A stretch of DNA of 64,000 bases from Heligmosomoides polygyrus polygyrus (Eukaryota; Nematoda; Chromadorea; Rhabditida; Heligmosomidae), in the NCBI GenBank assembly GCA_947396885.1, contig OX377206.1, positions 17,417,114-17,481,113 of the forward strand, in the 5' to 3' direction. The notes beneath the pieces were generated by a model. That model did no database searches and had not been told where the DNA came from. It saw only the letters and a list, made by a program, of their open reading frames with translations. Shown piece after piece: positions 10,923-22,827 of the stretch (position 1 is the stretch's first letter; each line of letters starts with the position of its first letter). The translations under genes were made by a program, and so were the position numbers.

Positions 10923-11941
10923 AATACGATACTTAAAGGGATCTATTCTAATCGAATGGAAGTATATATGTGGCGACTTGCGGCTTTAATCGCTTACTTC
11001 AGTTTCTTCGACAGCATCACTGCTGTCCCATTATACGAGGGCTTTTATTTAAGTTCAGGGGATTTGGTTGTGTACATAGTGTGAGATGACGAACGCAACT
11101 GATACTTTACGGTTGCCCCCTTCCGACTATCACAAATCCAACATAATTTGTGTTTTCCCTGCAATATCCTTGTCTTTACGATTTCCTCTAGAGGAACTGC
11201 AACTTCATCAGTATTGAGGTTTATATAGTTTGATTGTATATGTTTTCTAACTTGCTTTGGACGAGGTAAACACTTTTAGCGAGCTAAGAAAACAGAATAC
11301 TTCATCAATGATGGTTAATAGCAATATAAATATTCACTTGATTTTCTGAAATGTCGATCCGTTCTCTTCAAAAAGTTTGCAATATCAACAAATTTAGTTA
11401 GCTAAAGAGCGGGGACGACTTTTGCACTTTAAAGGAGCGTTGTGAAGATTAAAGGATAGAAGAGGATTAGTCCATCCCTTTTTGAGGGGCGCCACTCATT
11501 CTACATCTTCGTGATATCATATTTAAAGGCAATTGGAATACGTATTTGGCATATAGAGTGAATTACGGTGGCCAGACGATGGAAAAGCCCGTCTTTTATC
11601 CTTTCCGGATAAATCTGTTACCAATTAACGGACTCCATAGGGATGGTGGGCTTGGGCGGCCTGGGCAGATTCAAATCAAGAACCTTGAAAAGGAGTGTTT
11701 GCGACGACCGGAGCATCTTCCTACTGCATTCATTTGTTCCTTTTGTAGAGTAATAGATGAGGAATCAAAAAAAAAATTGGTGGAAAGGAGGGAAAGTGGA
11801 AAAAGTTGGATTTCCCTCAACTTCATCCTATTTTTGAGACATTCAAACTCAGTTGAATTGTAGACTTGCTAGCATGCATATACGATATATATCCGCTTCT
11901 GGTAAGGTCTATCGTTTAGAAGAAACACTTGCGAAAACTCT
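10923..11941. repeat. Remainder of block L1, with a diverged SINE-like part
   Basis: Near-identical to 35708-36720. From about 11440 to 11740 it contains a degraded relative of the SINE-A body (ACTCATTCTACATCTTCGTG, later CTTGGGCGGCCTGGGCAGAT). That part is also present inverted at about 30480-30800. The 105-codon open frame at 11546-11863 overlaps this relic and is not credible as a gene. Confidence 0.6.
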
Positions 11942-14650
11942 CAACTATCCAAAGCACAACATTTAATCGCCATTTGCAACACCCGCTAGATAAACATCAC
12001 GTCACACTGAACGACTACATGGCGCGATCTTTTTGTTTCGCATACTGTAGCAACATTGTATTCTGCTTTTCGTCATTAGCCCAAGGTGTCCTTGTATCTA
12101 AAAGTTAGATAGTTTCATGATCGAAAGAAATGGTGTCACCATCATGAGTATTTGCGAGATTTTAAGTAAACTTTCTTGAATAAGGAACTATTTTGACTGC
12201 CTTAAACAGTGCCCATTCTAGTTTGATTTGAAAAGGTGCTTAGCTGATTTGCAGAACATCTGTTTTGACTTGAATTCTTCATTTTAAAGCGAAAATTGCA
12301 TATCTTTAACGGAAATAAAGTGTATACGGAAATAAAGTTTGCTTTTTCAATACAAATCAGTTTTCGGTTGAAATCTGGTATCTTGTTCATGCAAAGCCTC
12401 CCCTTATCCAAAAACAGTTGCATTACCGATGAGGAACTCCTTGAGCGGTTCTGCTTCAGAATGTAGACAGCCAAACCAGCATAGATGCCAGCAATCTGAA
12501 CGCTCAGCTTGAAGACTTAATGGGGCGACAAAATCTCAACGCCAATGCCCGACAAGGAGGTCAGTGCATGGAATGCCAATCGATCGACTGACAGCGTCAG
12601 GTTTCTCATGTTATTCTGCCTATTCCAGCTCAGAGCAGTCAACTGGAGGATTTCTTAGATGGGCGCTATCCGGGTCCGAATGCGATCATCCCTCAGTTGC
12701 CATCACGCATCACAGATCGAACCGCAACTGAAGGATCGAAGAATGTCAACGATATTTGCGACGTTCAGGTAGATAACCAAGCAGCTGATCTGACTACGAG
12801 GACTGAGACATCCACCACAGTCGAAAAGTACGCGTTTATTCAACCATTTATTTATTTGTGCACAAAAAGATGAGCTTGCAATGGAAGGAAAAACAAGCGC
12901 AAGTTGCTTAAAATCCATAATTTTCCGATAGTTGAACCCAGATATCGTGCTTGAACACGAGAATAAAGAATCAGTGGCCAAAGAATAAATAAGGTTGATG
13001 AGGTTTGAGATTTAGGGTACTAGTGTGCTTTTTGTACCGCACTGAATCTTGTTCAAAATAGGTCTACTAGGGGTAATCTGCCATGGGAAGAACGAATATC
13101 GTAGTCGTTTTTTGCGGAAATGCCTTATAAGCGCGTTATATTAAGTTGAAATCGCCCAGGGCCTTGCGAATAGCGCAAATAGCGCGCGCTGGTAAGAGAC
13201 GCAGAGTGTGCGCCTCCTACCGATGCGCACTATTTCGCCGTCTCTAGCCTGCAGCAGAGGTTAGCCAGAGCATAAGCCTTGAAATCTCGAAAAGCCTTGA
13301 AAGCTCTATTCTGTGCTCTAGAATTGGGCAGGGGAAGGGACTCCGGGGTGTGGGCGCACTAGCGCACGCTTGTTAAGATTTCTTTCATCCTGGAGTTCCC
13401 TCCTTTGCCCAGTACGGAAGCAAATAAGACGCGGATCTTTAATCGAAACGAGGAGATAAGACTGCATTCACATTCGCGCTGTGTAGCTAGTCGCCACGGC
13501 GTGCCCACTCCCCCCTCGGAGACGGCCGCGAGTGCGTGCTGGTAGGGGCGGAGTCTCTGCGTCTCTTACCAGGGCGCGCTATTTCGCAAGGCCTTGAGTG
13601 ATTCTAACTTGATATAACGCGCTTATAAGGCATTTCCGCAAAAAACGACTATGATATTCGTTCTTCCCATGGCAGATTACCCCTAGTAGACCTAGTTTGA
13701 ACAAGATTTAGTGCGGTACAAAAAGTACACTAGTGCCAGATTTAGATTTTATTATAATCAGCAATCATTATTTTTCTAAGCACTGTAAATTTTTGGCTAA
13801 AAACGCCTTCTATTTACCGCCTCTACAACCTCTTTTGAGCGATAAAATCTAACCTCCCTGGGGTCGCGCGTTTGTACCATTCATAATCGCATCCGGATCG
13901 GTCAAAATCCAGCAGTAATTCTGCAACGCGACCAAACGCTGACCGTAAGATGCGTGTATGGGCTGTCAGAGGCGGAGACACTGCCACTGCCCATTATAAA
14001 CCACAATTTCAGCATTGAAAGGTAACCAGTTGTTGTGCTCGTTGGTTCATCTACAGAGTCTGCACGAGAAATTGCAGTGGCGCCATTTCATCGGTTGGAC
14101 TGCCGCTCCGGACCATACGGACCATAACACAAACCACTAATGCAATTACTGTCACGTGTCCACAACCACAGCCCCACCCGGCTTCTGTATTGGGTCCAGT
14201 GGGATCACCAGCTCTCGGGATATCTGAAAACTCGCAGGTAAGTCAGCGCTATTTATGGGAGAACTATTCAAGGATGAAGATGGATTCATACCTCACTTGC
14301 AATCGGAGAAAATTGGAAACTAGGGCGAAAATCTTGTATTTCACTCGGAGCGATTGCAGAGGTGTTGCGAGTGCTGATACAAGTGCAGTGCTGGACAAGG
14401 CAGCTGGCCTGGGTAATCGTGGTCTAGCCTAATGACCAACACTGTACTGGAAGAATGACATTTTTTCAAGCAAACGACAAGTTTTCCTCTACGTTTTCTA
14501 ATTTTTCCCGGTTGCTGGTGTAGAGTGCTAGTGAGAAAAATTTGAAGCATGTACGAATTTTGCTTCTCTTTAATAAAATAATTGATCGTACCTAGGACCA
14601 GCTCTCTTGCATAACTCCGCCCCATGCGTCTGCGCATAGGCACCCCGCCC
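11942..14650 (+). repeat. Block A, copy A2
   Basis: Second full copy of block A. Compared with A1, the tail has changed to GATACAAGTGCAGTGCTGGA and matches A3 better, so A2 and A3 are counterparts in the P and Q copies. It contains the foldback element at 13016-13737. It ends in the TATA-containing junction that here leads into block T instead of L. Confidence 0.75.
13016..13737. mobile_element. hAT-like foldback element, copy 2
   Basis: Same ends as the copy at 8071. The flanking 8-bp duplication AGATTTAG is perfect here (13008-13015 and 13738-13745), the clearest evidence for an 8-bp target duplication. All copies share the site, so the insertion happened before the block was amplified. 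Confidence 0.8.
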
Positions 14651-15080
14651 TATATAAACCCGCGGCGGGAGCCGACATTAGTATGGTATTGGAATGCTCA
14701 ACTAGAAGTGTAGGTGGCAAGTCTGAACAGTACGAGGGGGGAGGAGCGTTGTCGAAGGTGGACGAAGTGCTAGATCACAAAAGGCTGACAGGGTACCGGA
14801 TCACACTCATCCGCACAAAGCGACCGGTGGATATGCTTTCCAGCCCTAGTCTCCGGGTATTGTCTCTAATTCCGTCGCCAAATTCAATGCTTCAACTTTT
14901 ACTAATACTTGTGCAAGGACAACGTCAGAGGCTTTCAGAGTTGCTCCTCCCTGGAAGAGGGAAATAACAGAAAGGATAGCAAAGCGTTTCTAGAAGACGT
15001 CCTGGAAGTCTTCTCTCCATCTGCCTTGTGCGCCACTATCCGCAAAATTTGAAGCTGTTAATGGACGCCATCGCACCTCT
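14651..15080 (+). pseudogene. TATA-led cassette, T1 copy (94-codon frame, probably truncated)
   Basis: TATATAAA at 14651-14658 precedes an ATG at 14683. The frame 14683-14967 reads VGGKSEQYEGGGALSKVDEV, then HKRLTGYRITLIRTKRPVD and QRQRLSELLLPGRGK. It aligns with the L-block cassettes but lacks their internal stop, and it shifts frame before the shared C-terminal part (KAFLEDVLEV and ALCATIRKI are found downstream in other frames). Function unknown. It may be transcribed, but relic status is more likely. Confidence 0.4.
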
Positions 15081-15099
15081 GTTAATTGGATAGTATGAA

Positions 15100-15240
15100 G
15101 TTAAACTGTACTTCTATTAGTTTCCGTAGTATTTTCACAAGGATTTCTGCCAAGCGATATCGGATCCGAAGTCTATAAAGTGCCTATAATTGTATATCTG
15201 CCTTTGTTTCCCTTTGAAAGAGCGGACCGCCGCTGTCGCC
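15100..15240 (-). pseudogene. Serine-protease exon relic in block T1
   Basis: On the minus strand, a CTTTTCAG acceptor is followed by a frame reading GDSGGPLFQR, the catalytic-serine motif. It is identical over these residues to the exon at 55195-55339. A frameshift follows, then NKGRYTIIGTL, a stop, and ISLGRNPCEN, which parallels RYTAIGVLSS and YVPGKKYDPC of the live gene. The paralogue is at about 39904-40044. It is a dead duplicate of a protease gene related to the one at 55-61 kb. Confidence 0.75.
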
Positions 15241-16610
15241 CTGAAAAGCACTCGCTTAGTTGAAGAGAACTCGGACCTTTCACTTTTGGAATTTTTGAGT
15301 TCTTTTACCTATTCTGTACGTACAGAAAAGGCAAATGCTCAACGAATCAGGGAAGAAGAAAATATACATATGTCCCCTGCTCAGGTCTCGGTTTAGTGCT
15401 TGAAATTACAGAGGATGATAGTTCGTTTGGATCCGCCACCACCTCTGGGGAACGGCCGTAGAAGCTGTCTACCGTTTTCATCTCAGGGCGAGGCCCATTA
15501 CACATTACACTACCAAGCGAAGCATCTAACCTTACACCACCGTTTTTATGCTTTTAAGTGCAAATCTCTAGTGAGTACATACATCAAGAAGCGATAGTAG
15601 TGACAAGATCTATTGCAGCTACATATCAAGCTAGCTTCTTGACCTACATTGCAGGTAGCTGTTCTGTTAGTGATGGCGTCCACTTGGTTGTGTGGTTTAC
15701 CTTTGTGGCGGAAGGACTTCGTGACATATACGCGGCCATAGTTCATATTTTCTGGAAAAAAGGAAGCGCAATGGAAGCGGTTTCTGTTTCTGCGCTAGTG
15801 TTTCTGCGCTATGCTAGTGGACAATGAAGAGGCGTGAACACGTCAGCCAATGCGAGCACCGACCGTACACCTTCACTATGACTTCATTGCGACCGAAGCT
15901 GAGGCACAGAGGCAGGGTACCAATCAAATGCGAACTTTCGGCTGTGGATGGTCGTTAGGGCGAGGGGGGGGGCATGCGTTTTACCCCACGTCCGCGACGT
16001 GCACAACCCTTTAGACCTGCGCAAGAGTTACATCGTCTCCGCCGGCATGTGGAGTGGGCGGGGGTCAGCTTAATAGAGTACGAGGCTAGACAAGGGAACG
16101 GAGAGCGGGATGTGATCAATTTTGATACGGTTGCTTAGATGGACCCTTTCCCTCCCGAATTCAACAGCTAGGAGGGTTCGCAATGATCGACGGCCAGGGG
16201 TTTACACAGTGCGCTTCAGCACCGCTAGCAAAAGGTGCATGAGGAAGGTGCACGGTAGATAATATGAATGGCTGTGTCGTGCCGCGTGGGGGGGGGGGGG
16301 GGGGGTCCTCCGCCCGCACATCGGTGGAAGCTGGGACTCCAACCATGGCCCGAGCTGTGGAGTGTCGGGTCCGCGGCTCGCTCTAGCGGGCTCGTGCTGC
16401 CACGCGGTTATGTTTATCCGAATGCCCTTAGCGGATCTTTGACTGCGGCGTGCCCTTTCCATGCGACTTCATATTCCCACACGATTACGTCTCAGCGACT
16501 GCCGACTTCCTCAGGGAGAAACTCCCGTTGGTCGAACGTCCTCCGACCCCCTGCGGTTCCTCCACTTAAGACGCTTTCATGACCTTATATTCGACTCCGA
16601 TAGTTTGGAA
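15241..16610. repeat. Block T1, first part
   Basis: Near-identical to about 40045-41410, with no other gene supported. The ACTCTAGC/CGAATGCCC region near 16200-16600 is GC-rich and holds a run of about 17 G at 16289-16305. In the paralogue this is only about 9 G followed by AGGGG. Confidence 0.6.
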
Positions 16611-17472
16611 CCAGTCGTTCAGCGGCCTAGCGGCCGCCTCCGACTGGTTGGGGGCTTCGCCCCCAAACCCCGAGAAGAGAACACTCCGACCATCTTCTTT
16701 TCCCAACTTTTAGATCTTCATACCTCAAAAACAAACTTCAGATTCGTGTTCAGCGACCTCGATTACCCCCAGGGCCGAAGTTTCGCGCCGCTTAAACGCC
16801 ATCCTCAAAAAATCGATAATATCGATCGACATCGATTGGTCGACTTCAAATTCGAGTTCAGCGACCTCGATTACCCCCAGGGCCAAAGTTTCACGCCACT
16901 CGAGCGCCATCCTCAAAAAATCGATAATATCGATCGACATCGATTGGTCGACTTCAAATTCGAGTTCAGCGACCTCGATTACCCCCAGGGCCAAAGTTTC
17001 GCGTCACTTGAGCGCCATCCTCAAAAAATCGATAATATCTATCGATATCGATTGGTCGACTTCAGATTCGTGTTCAGCGACCTCGATTACCCCCAGGGCC
17101 AAAGTTTCGCGCCACTTGAGCACCATCCTCAAAAAATCGATAATATCGATCGATATCGATTGGTCGACTTCAGATTCGTGTTCAGCGACCTCGATTACCC
17201 CCAGGGCCAAAGTTTCACGCCACTCGAGCGCCATCCTCAAAAAATCGATAATATCGATCGACATCGATTGGTCGACTTCAGATTCGTGTTCAGCGACCTC
17301 GATTACCCCCAGGGCTGAAGTTTCGTACCGCCGACGTGTTCGGCACGTCTGTGGCTCGCCATGCACGGTTGTCGACGTGTTCGGCTGCCGCTCCCCAGCT
17401 CAAAGTCGGACGGACGGACAGTGTGACACACACACACAGTGACACACGCTTGCTGCTTTATATATAGTAGGA
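16611..17472 (-). mobile_element. Non-autonomous Helitron 1 (862 bp), with empty site in paralogue
   Basis: Read on the minus strand it starts TCCTACTATATATAAAGC and ends GAACGACTGG (CTGG, the CTRR form). A GC hairpin (GCGGCC-GCTA-GGCCGC) lies about 11 nt before the end. It is inserted between A (16610) and T (17473) with no target duplication, and the paralogous copy Q has the unoccupied site TTTGGAATACCACC at 41405-41418. These are the hallmarks of a Helitron. No Rep/helicase frame is present. Confidence 0.92.
16751..17330. repeat. 108-bp minisatellite inside Helitron 1
   Basis: A unit starting CAGCGACCTCGATTACCCCC repeats at exactly 108 bp (16751, 16859, 16967 and so on) for about five copies. 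It contains AAAAAATCGATAATATCGAT. Because 108 is a multiple of three, long open frames appear on both strands (for example 16461-17318); they are by-products of the period. Confidence 0.9.
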
Positions 17473-19643
17473 TACCACCTCATGGGTGCAAATATTAAAC
17501 CTTTTAAATTATAAATTTATCTCAACTAAGTGATAACGACCAACATGACATTAACTAAATTATGAGAGCGACCTAAGCTACGTGTTAGAGGCCAGGTTGC
17601 ACCCAATCTACTCCGGGAGTCAGAACCGCTACTCGCGGGACTTACCTGGCCCAGATGCTGTGGCCTATACCAAGGCAGGACCGGCGAGGCCAGGCAGAGG
17701 CCCCGCGTTACTTGTGGATCGACAACGATGACGTTTCCGAAATATCCTAGGTCCTCTGACGACGGCTGACGACTTTCGGCGATGGTGACTTTCGATGACG
17801 ACAGCGACCAGGATGACAGAAAACTCGACGGTGCCCACCACTCGATCTGTCGACGGATGACACTTGCCCTCGGACGCGAGGGGCGACGTCGACGACGAAA
17901 CCCGGCCGCTCAGCGGGAGGATCTAACTCCAACGCGACGTCGCGCGCTGGCCGCGTGCTACGTCGCGGCGTTGAAACGCGGACGTGCGCTCGGTGACACG
18001 TGGTTAGCCGCGGAGCACGAAATGTTCCCAGTGTTTAAGCTCCCAGACTATCCCTCGGTTGATAATGCTGTCTTGTGTCGTTTCGTGCAGTTATTCCTCG
18101 TTTCATTCTACTTGAAATCTGTCCGTACTCCCGTTACTAACCTATGTTCATTCTCTCGCCTCGCCTCTACCCTTCTATCACATTCGACGGAGCATTGATA
18201 TACATAAGACACCACCCACCAAACATTGGTAACCTCCCATACCTCACCCCAATGAGGTAACAGGTTCTGCTTGGTCAAGCTGCTTGATCTTTAGACGTTG
18301 TTGTTGATCTCTGCAGCCGCTGTGCATTCGATCTATTTGTTTCGCTCCTAAATTTCTACAGCTTATTTATTGAGAATTTATTCTTCTTCTAAGCTAATAA
18401 GACGGGTAAAATTAAGCATCTCTGTTCGGTTCCGATGGATCTAATAGATGTCCGAGTGCTGTGGCTGACAAGTTCTCACACAGCTGCTCCCCTTCTTCCC
18501 GTTCCCCGTGTTTCCTGCTTGTAATGTGAAATACGAGTTATTGCTGTCGCAGCATACTGCACCATCTTCGTCAACGAAATCATCCAAATGTAACGCAATT
18601 CGCGTGGGATGCCCTCTACATGCTAGTATAAAAGAGCGGTCATTCTGCGTCTGGTAAGAGAAAGCTATGACCATTTAGTTTCTGTTGGTTTTTAGAGCTT
18701 AGCGGCGGCTACGATTGACTGGTTATGCACCGCATCAGAGTTTGTGTTAAAAGTATGTATGGGACTAGAGGGGGTCAAATTCGCATCTTTTGCATCCTGG
18801 CTTAACCCACCATTGTTGTTTCATTTGCTGGAGACGTTTAGCTAAACTGATTACATACGGATGCAACCATCTGACATAAGATAGCCAAGAAGTAGAGATA
18901 TGTATATTTAAGCAGAAGCTGCAAGGATCATGTTAGGAACAGTATTCATGTAATTAACTTACACCCCCCTAACTGGTGATGTGATGTGATTGAGTAGGCC
19001 AAGTGCACCTTCATATTGCGTACTTGATACGTCACAAAAGTGGGATGTGTGGCGCATCTCAAAAAGGGATTGATTGACGCGGTCCTCTGTCCTCTTTTCG
19101 AATCCAACGTTGACTGAGATGACATCTCTTTCATGCAATTCTGAAGCAAATAATAGACTCCATTTCTTTTTCCTGATCTTCACTTTAATGTGCTCAAGAA
19201 TCTAGTGGCAATTTCATCAACTTTTCGCCACCTGATCTCTCTTCCAGCGTTTGCACCTGTGCCGGTAACTAAGGTGTAAGTCGACGACATCCGCTGTTGG
19301 GAAACTTACCTCACAGTTCGATGAGGCGCCTTTTTTTGCATGGCATATGAGCACCTACCCGCTGTCTGGAGAAGGCTTTGCATAGAAATCGTGCGGTGCG
19401 ATCTTCTGCTTCGAGTGCGTTCTCCTACACGATAGTCTCCATGTCTGTCCAAACTGCAGTAGCAGTGTAAATGAACTTATTGAGCTAATGGTAGTAATGA
19501 GTGCGGAAGAAAAACAGGATATTAAATCTACAATAACGCGCCAAATGTGGCCAACAACTTCACTCAAGATGTTTTTACAGCTAACGCCTTCCTTGTGTGC
19601 TGGCATCACCCACAACGTTTCGGCTGGAAAACAGCAATAGAAT
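17473..19643. repeat. Block T1, second part
   Basis: Resumes near-identity with copy Q (41411 onward). At 17664-17925 it carries GC-rich sequence absent from Q; there Q has CTAACACGTAG followed by about 16 G. A GCGACGTCGCGCGCTGGCCG segment near 17935 is shared with 41645 and 44825. At 19310 and upward on the minus strand, ASSNCE followed by a GTAAGT donor resembles the exon before GDSGG in proteases, a weak hint of another dead protease exon. Confidence 0.5.
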
Positions 19644-19888
19644 TCGTCTCACTCCATCACTTGCTTCTGAAGCTCCTGTAACTTGAAATGATCCTTGGGC
19701 GGGAAATTTTTCCAACTCCTTTTGTCTTCTCCAGGCTCTGAAGAAGGTGGCTACGCCGAAACGTAAGCCGAATAAAGGAGTATACCAATCTTGGCTCAAC
19801 AGCTTTACATGAGATTCTACAACACAAATAAAGAACAGCATGCCAAGATTCAACGACAGTCGAACATGGAACATTCTACGTGACGTAC
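19644..19888. mobile_element. 245-bp insertion with 12-bp target duplication
   Basis: It is bracketed by CAGCAATAGAAT (19632-19643 and 19889-19900). The paralogous block has one copy of this 12-mer with no insert (43389-43400), so the boundaries are exact. The insert contains AAGGTGGCTACGCCGAAACG and an AATAAAG. It has no inverted ends and no tRNA-like head. A short retroposon or a 5'-truncated retroelement fits best. Confidence 0.8.
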
Positions 19889-20089
19889 CAGCAATAGAAT
19901 CTTTTTCGAACTCGAATCGAGAAATGGCCTAATCGTTTCGAAATGAAAGAGGCCATTATCCGTTTGCGTCTGCCGAGCTATTAGGGGGGGGGGGGCAAAA
20001 GTAATGAGACACCCCATTCCGTGTCCATATATCTCGTGGCTGGAGTCTGGATTCGTACTTGTTGTATTTGTATGTTTGTATGCTACTTA

Positions 20090-20598
20090 CTGAAGCCCAT
20101 CTGAAAAGTTACCACTTCCGCCCTTTCCAGAAGCATGCCAAAAACCCCAGCCTGTCTCATGCCGAAACCCCAGTCTGACGAGTCGGCCTGTGTCGCGCAA
20201 ATCTCCCCCAATTCCCAACCCCGAGCAGCCTGGGCTCAATATTCACGCAAGATGAGAAGTACGTCTTCTACCTTAACCCTGCCAAGCAGCGAGTCTGGGT
20301 GAGGCCTCGTGAACTGTTACCGACCTTCGTTCGGCGAGATGTTCACGGCGAGAAGCATCTCTGGAGCTTTTGGGTCTGCGCCCATGGATCGGTTTACCGG
20401 AGTCTGTCTCCCAAGAGCACCGCGATGAACTACAAGGCTATGGTGAACGAAATAGAGGAGATGGGCCAGCGACTCGCTCTTATTCATTCGCAGCGCTTCA
20501 AGAAGCTTCTCCTCTTCGACAACGCCGCACCCCATCGGGAACAAGTAACCACGAATAAGCTTGGCCAGCTGGGCTGCGTTCACATACCTCAATAATAC
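20090..20598 (+). pseudogene. Tc1/mariner transposase fragment
   Basis: The frame reads DEKYVFYLNPAKQRVWVRP (from about 20250), carrying the first catalytic-Asp motif of mariner-type enzymes. At about 20517 it reads LLLFDNAAPHREQVTTNK, the second (DNARPH-type). The third Asp and the C-terminus are missing, and the N-terminal part (LTEAHLKSYHFRPFQK near 20090) is frameshifted. The segment is absent from the same position in copy Q, and a run of about 12 G precedes it. It is a dead internal fragment. Confidence 0.75.
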
Positions 20599-21424
20599 CA
20601 AGTGGTACCACCAGAGAAATGAAGGTTGGTAAGCGTTCGTTGAGTTTCTGATGATCGATTGGAGCATGATTGTTGGTCTTTGGGTCCCGTGACGACCGCC
20701 TGCATACGGTGCGAGAACTCGCCCAACTCAGCCCCGAAAAACTCGTCACTACTTGTGTCGCTTTAGGCGCGAGTCACATTTCTTAACCGTAACATTTCCT
20801 TAGGCTATTAGTCTCCAGTGTGTATCGCGTAAGTTGTCTATCATCTACGCACGGCTCCACCTTGATTCGGTTATATTCGTGAATGCTAACTGTGTACCTA
20901 ACATTGATGAAATCGGCCCATGGGTTAGAATCCATCCAACGATTCTTATCCAGGCTTTATTCATACCTCGCACCGACGTCCGCTGTTGAGAAATAGTGAG
21001 GACACACCGTAGTTCCGCTGCACACCACCATGTGGATACAGTACACCAAGGCCCTGACGGTAAAATGGCGTCCCCAAGTGAGAGGTAGGGAGCATTGGGA
21101 TTGGAGCACAAATTAAGTGCAGCAGGTATGCTCCTGTCAACACGATATGTGTTCAGCATATGCCTCCACATGAGAGGAACAGAGGAGGAGTAAGAGAACG
21201 CTTTAGTCGATGTCTTGTTATTTGTGGCGGGTTTTTGAAGTTTTCGTTTCTATTTTTGACGATAATAGCGGTTTACCAAGGATGGAATACTTGTTGCATT
21301 TAAACAGATGAAGAGAGAAAAATGGGTGTATGTTCATGTGAGCATCAAAAAACTCTATTTAGGTTGTTTTTGGACTAGAGCTTCTCTTTATTGGCACACG
21401 TTTTCTCTGAATACTTTCGTTGAA
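20599..21424. repeat. Block T1, end
   Basis: Matches 46285-47118 closely and stops at TTTCGTTGAA. It includes the 120-bp motif TCGGAGCACGATTGTTGGTC / CGAGAACTCGCCCAACTC, which also occurs at about 46010-46140, at 46320-46475 and inverted at 44050-44170. No gene is supported. Confidence 0.6.
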
Positions 21425-21445
21425 TAATTAACACAACACATCATG

Positions 21446-22790
21446 GTCCTTCCTTGGATACCCAGCTTCCAGATGCTCTTCAGCGCTCCTCTCGAAAACG
21501 TCATGTGCGATATAGAATGTAAAGACGTGGGTGGGAAGACGCCCTCAACTGCACCATCTTGGCTTCGCTAACGACATCGTGCTCATCAGGGATGTGCGTT
21601 TAACGATCAAGGATTTACCGGATTTACCGCCATTTTTCGTTGAAACTTTCAACGAGATTTAACGACGGAAATTTCCGTTAAATTGCATCAACCACATTTT
21701 GCGCACCAGTTTGAAATTTTACATCCTCTTCATGTAAATGCAGTTTGGACAAATTTTTTGCACGAGCTTTCCAGTATCGCGATGCCGAGGAAACGCTCTG
21801 CTTACTTGAATAAGTGGAAATAGGGATTGATATTGTACTCGTATATGGCATTTCTTGCTCCTTGATCAACTTATTTCCCTCCGCCCCCATTTGGCCAACG
21901 ACCTAGAGCTGGTCAGAAAGAAACAAGCTGCTTGGAGAGCATTCAAGAGCGACGAAGAAGTCGTGAAGAAGAAGAACGTCCTACTCCATATCCACCAAAT
22001 TTGACTCCACTGCTCTTCCTGCCTGACATACGCCTCAGAGACCTGGGCTATAAGGATAAAGGATAAAGGACGGCGTTATTCAATCCCCGGGATGCGCCAC
22101 GCATTCTACTCCTACGGGATGTCGTGGAGGCGAGTTGAATGCGTATTTGGCCATACAATGGCTTGCGGTGGCCAGCCGATGTATGTACAAGTCAGCGCTT
22201 TATCCTTCCCAGAAAGTCTGGTACCAATTCACCGACCCCGGAGGGATGGAAGGCTTGGTTGGCCTAGGCGGGAAATCCGAACCAGGAACCTAGTATCGGG
22301 TGCAGGCGACAGCTGGCGCCTCCTCCGACTGCGCTCCACGCGCCCTACCTGGGCTATACGTCGAATATTCGAGAGAACGATCCACACAGATGAGAAAAAA
22401 CCTCCGGAGTTTCGAGCTTCTTCGATGTTCCAAGGTAATGACGCTGCCGCATGGACCAAGTCGTCGAAAATTTGGTGGGCCTCGTAATGCGCTTCACAGA
22501 CACCCGCTGGACCAGAGCCGTCACCGACTGGATTCCGCGGCATGCTAATAGGACGCCAGGACGTCCATCAAGGCATTAGTTCGACTTCCTTGTAAAAGTC
22601 CTGGTCGAACGATGTGACACTCTTCGTGTCCCTCGAGCGAGAAGGGTCCACTGTGGCACTCTGGCACACGAAAGGGGCGAATGGTGAACCTGTTGGTATT
22701 GGCGCAACTCGATGATCAACGGGACGACAGGTGATGCAGACGATGCATGGACACTTCCTCTCTTTTTTTCTGAAATGAATCACACCTCAT
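21446..22790 (+). mobile_element. 5'-truncated RTE-type retrotransposon, second family (RTE-B)
   Basis: Decayed but readable in order: LFSAPLENVM and QLHHLGFANDIVLI (the RT catalytic box, normally FADD, here with Asp changed to Asn), then LVRKKQAAWRAFKSDEEVVK, LTYASETWAI and MRFTDTRWTRAVTDWIPR, then LRVPRARRVHCGTLAHERGEW. It is split by an unclassified insert (about 21594-21895, starting GGGATGTGCG) and by a SINE at 22053-22346. The endonuclease is absent. It is a dead copy, distinct from the RTE-A family. Confidence 0.8.
22053..22346 (-). mobile_element. SINE-A inserted into the RTE-B copy
   Basis: It is bounded by the 12-bp duplication ACCTGGGCTATA (22041-22052 and 22347-22358), which falls inside the SETWAI codons of the RTE-B fragment. 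On the minus strand the head has the A box TGGAGCGCAGTC (degraded) and a B-box-like GGTTCGGATTTCC, with a GGATAAAGG-type tail. This gives relative age: the SINE moved after RTE-B landed. Confidence 0.9.
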
Positions 22791-22827
22791 TTCTCAGCAA
22801 ATTTTTCATGCAATCCTTAGGAATTCT

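Noticed and set aside
7001..14650. A1-L1-A2 as an LTR retrotransposon with A as the LTRs
   Set aside because: The repeat is direct and has a TATA box, but I see no TG...CA ends, primer-binding site, polypurine tract, protease, RT or integrase in L, and no target duplication. Copy R shows L-A-L order, which suits a tandem array better.
16461..17318. 285-codon open frame with repeated SDLDYPQG units
   Set aside because: It is the 108-bp minisatellite of Helitron 1, whose length is divisible by three. Both strands stay open, and the paralogous locus lacks the whole element.
16751..17330. CRISPR-like regular repeats
   Set aside because: The 108-bp units are contiguous and differ by point changes with no unique spacers; the DNA is eukaryotic and inside a Helitron.
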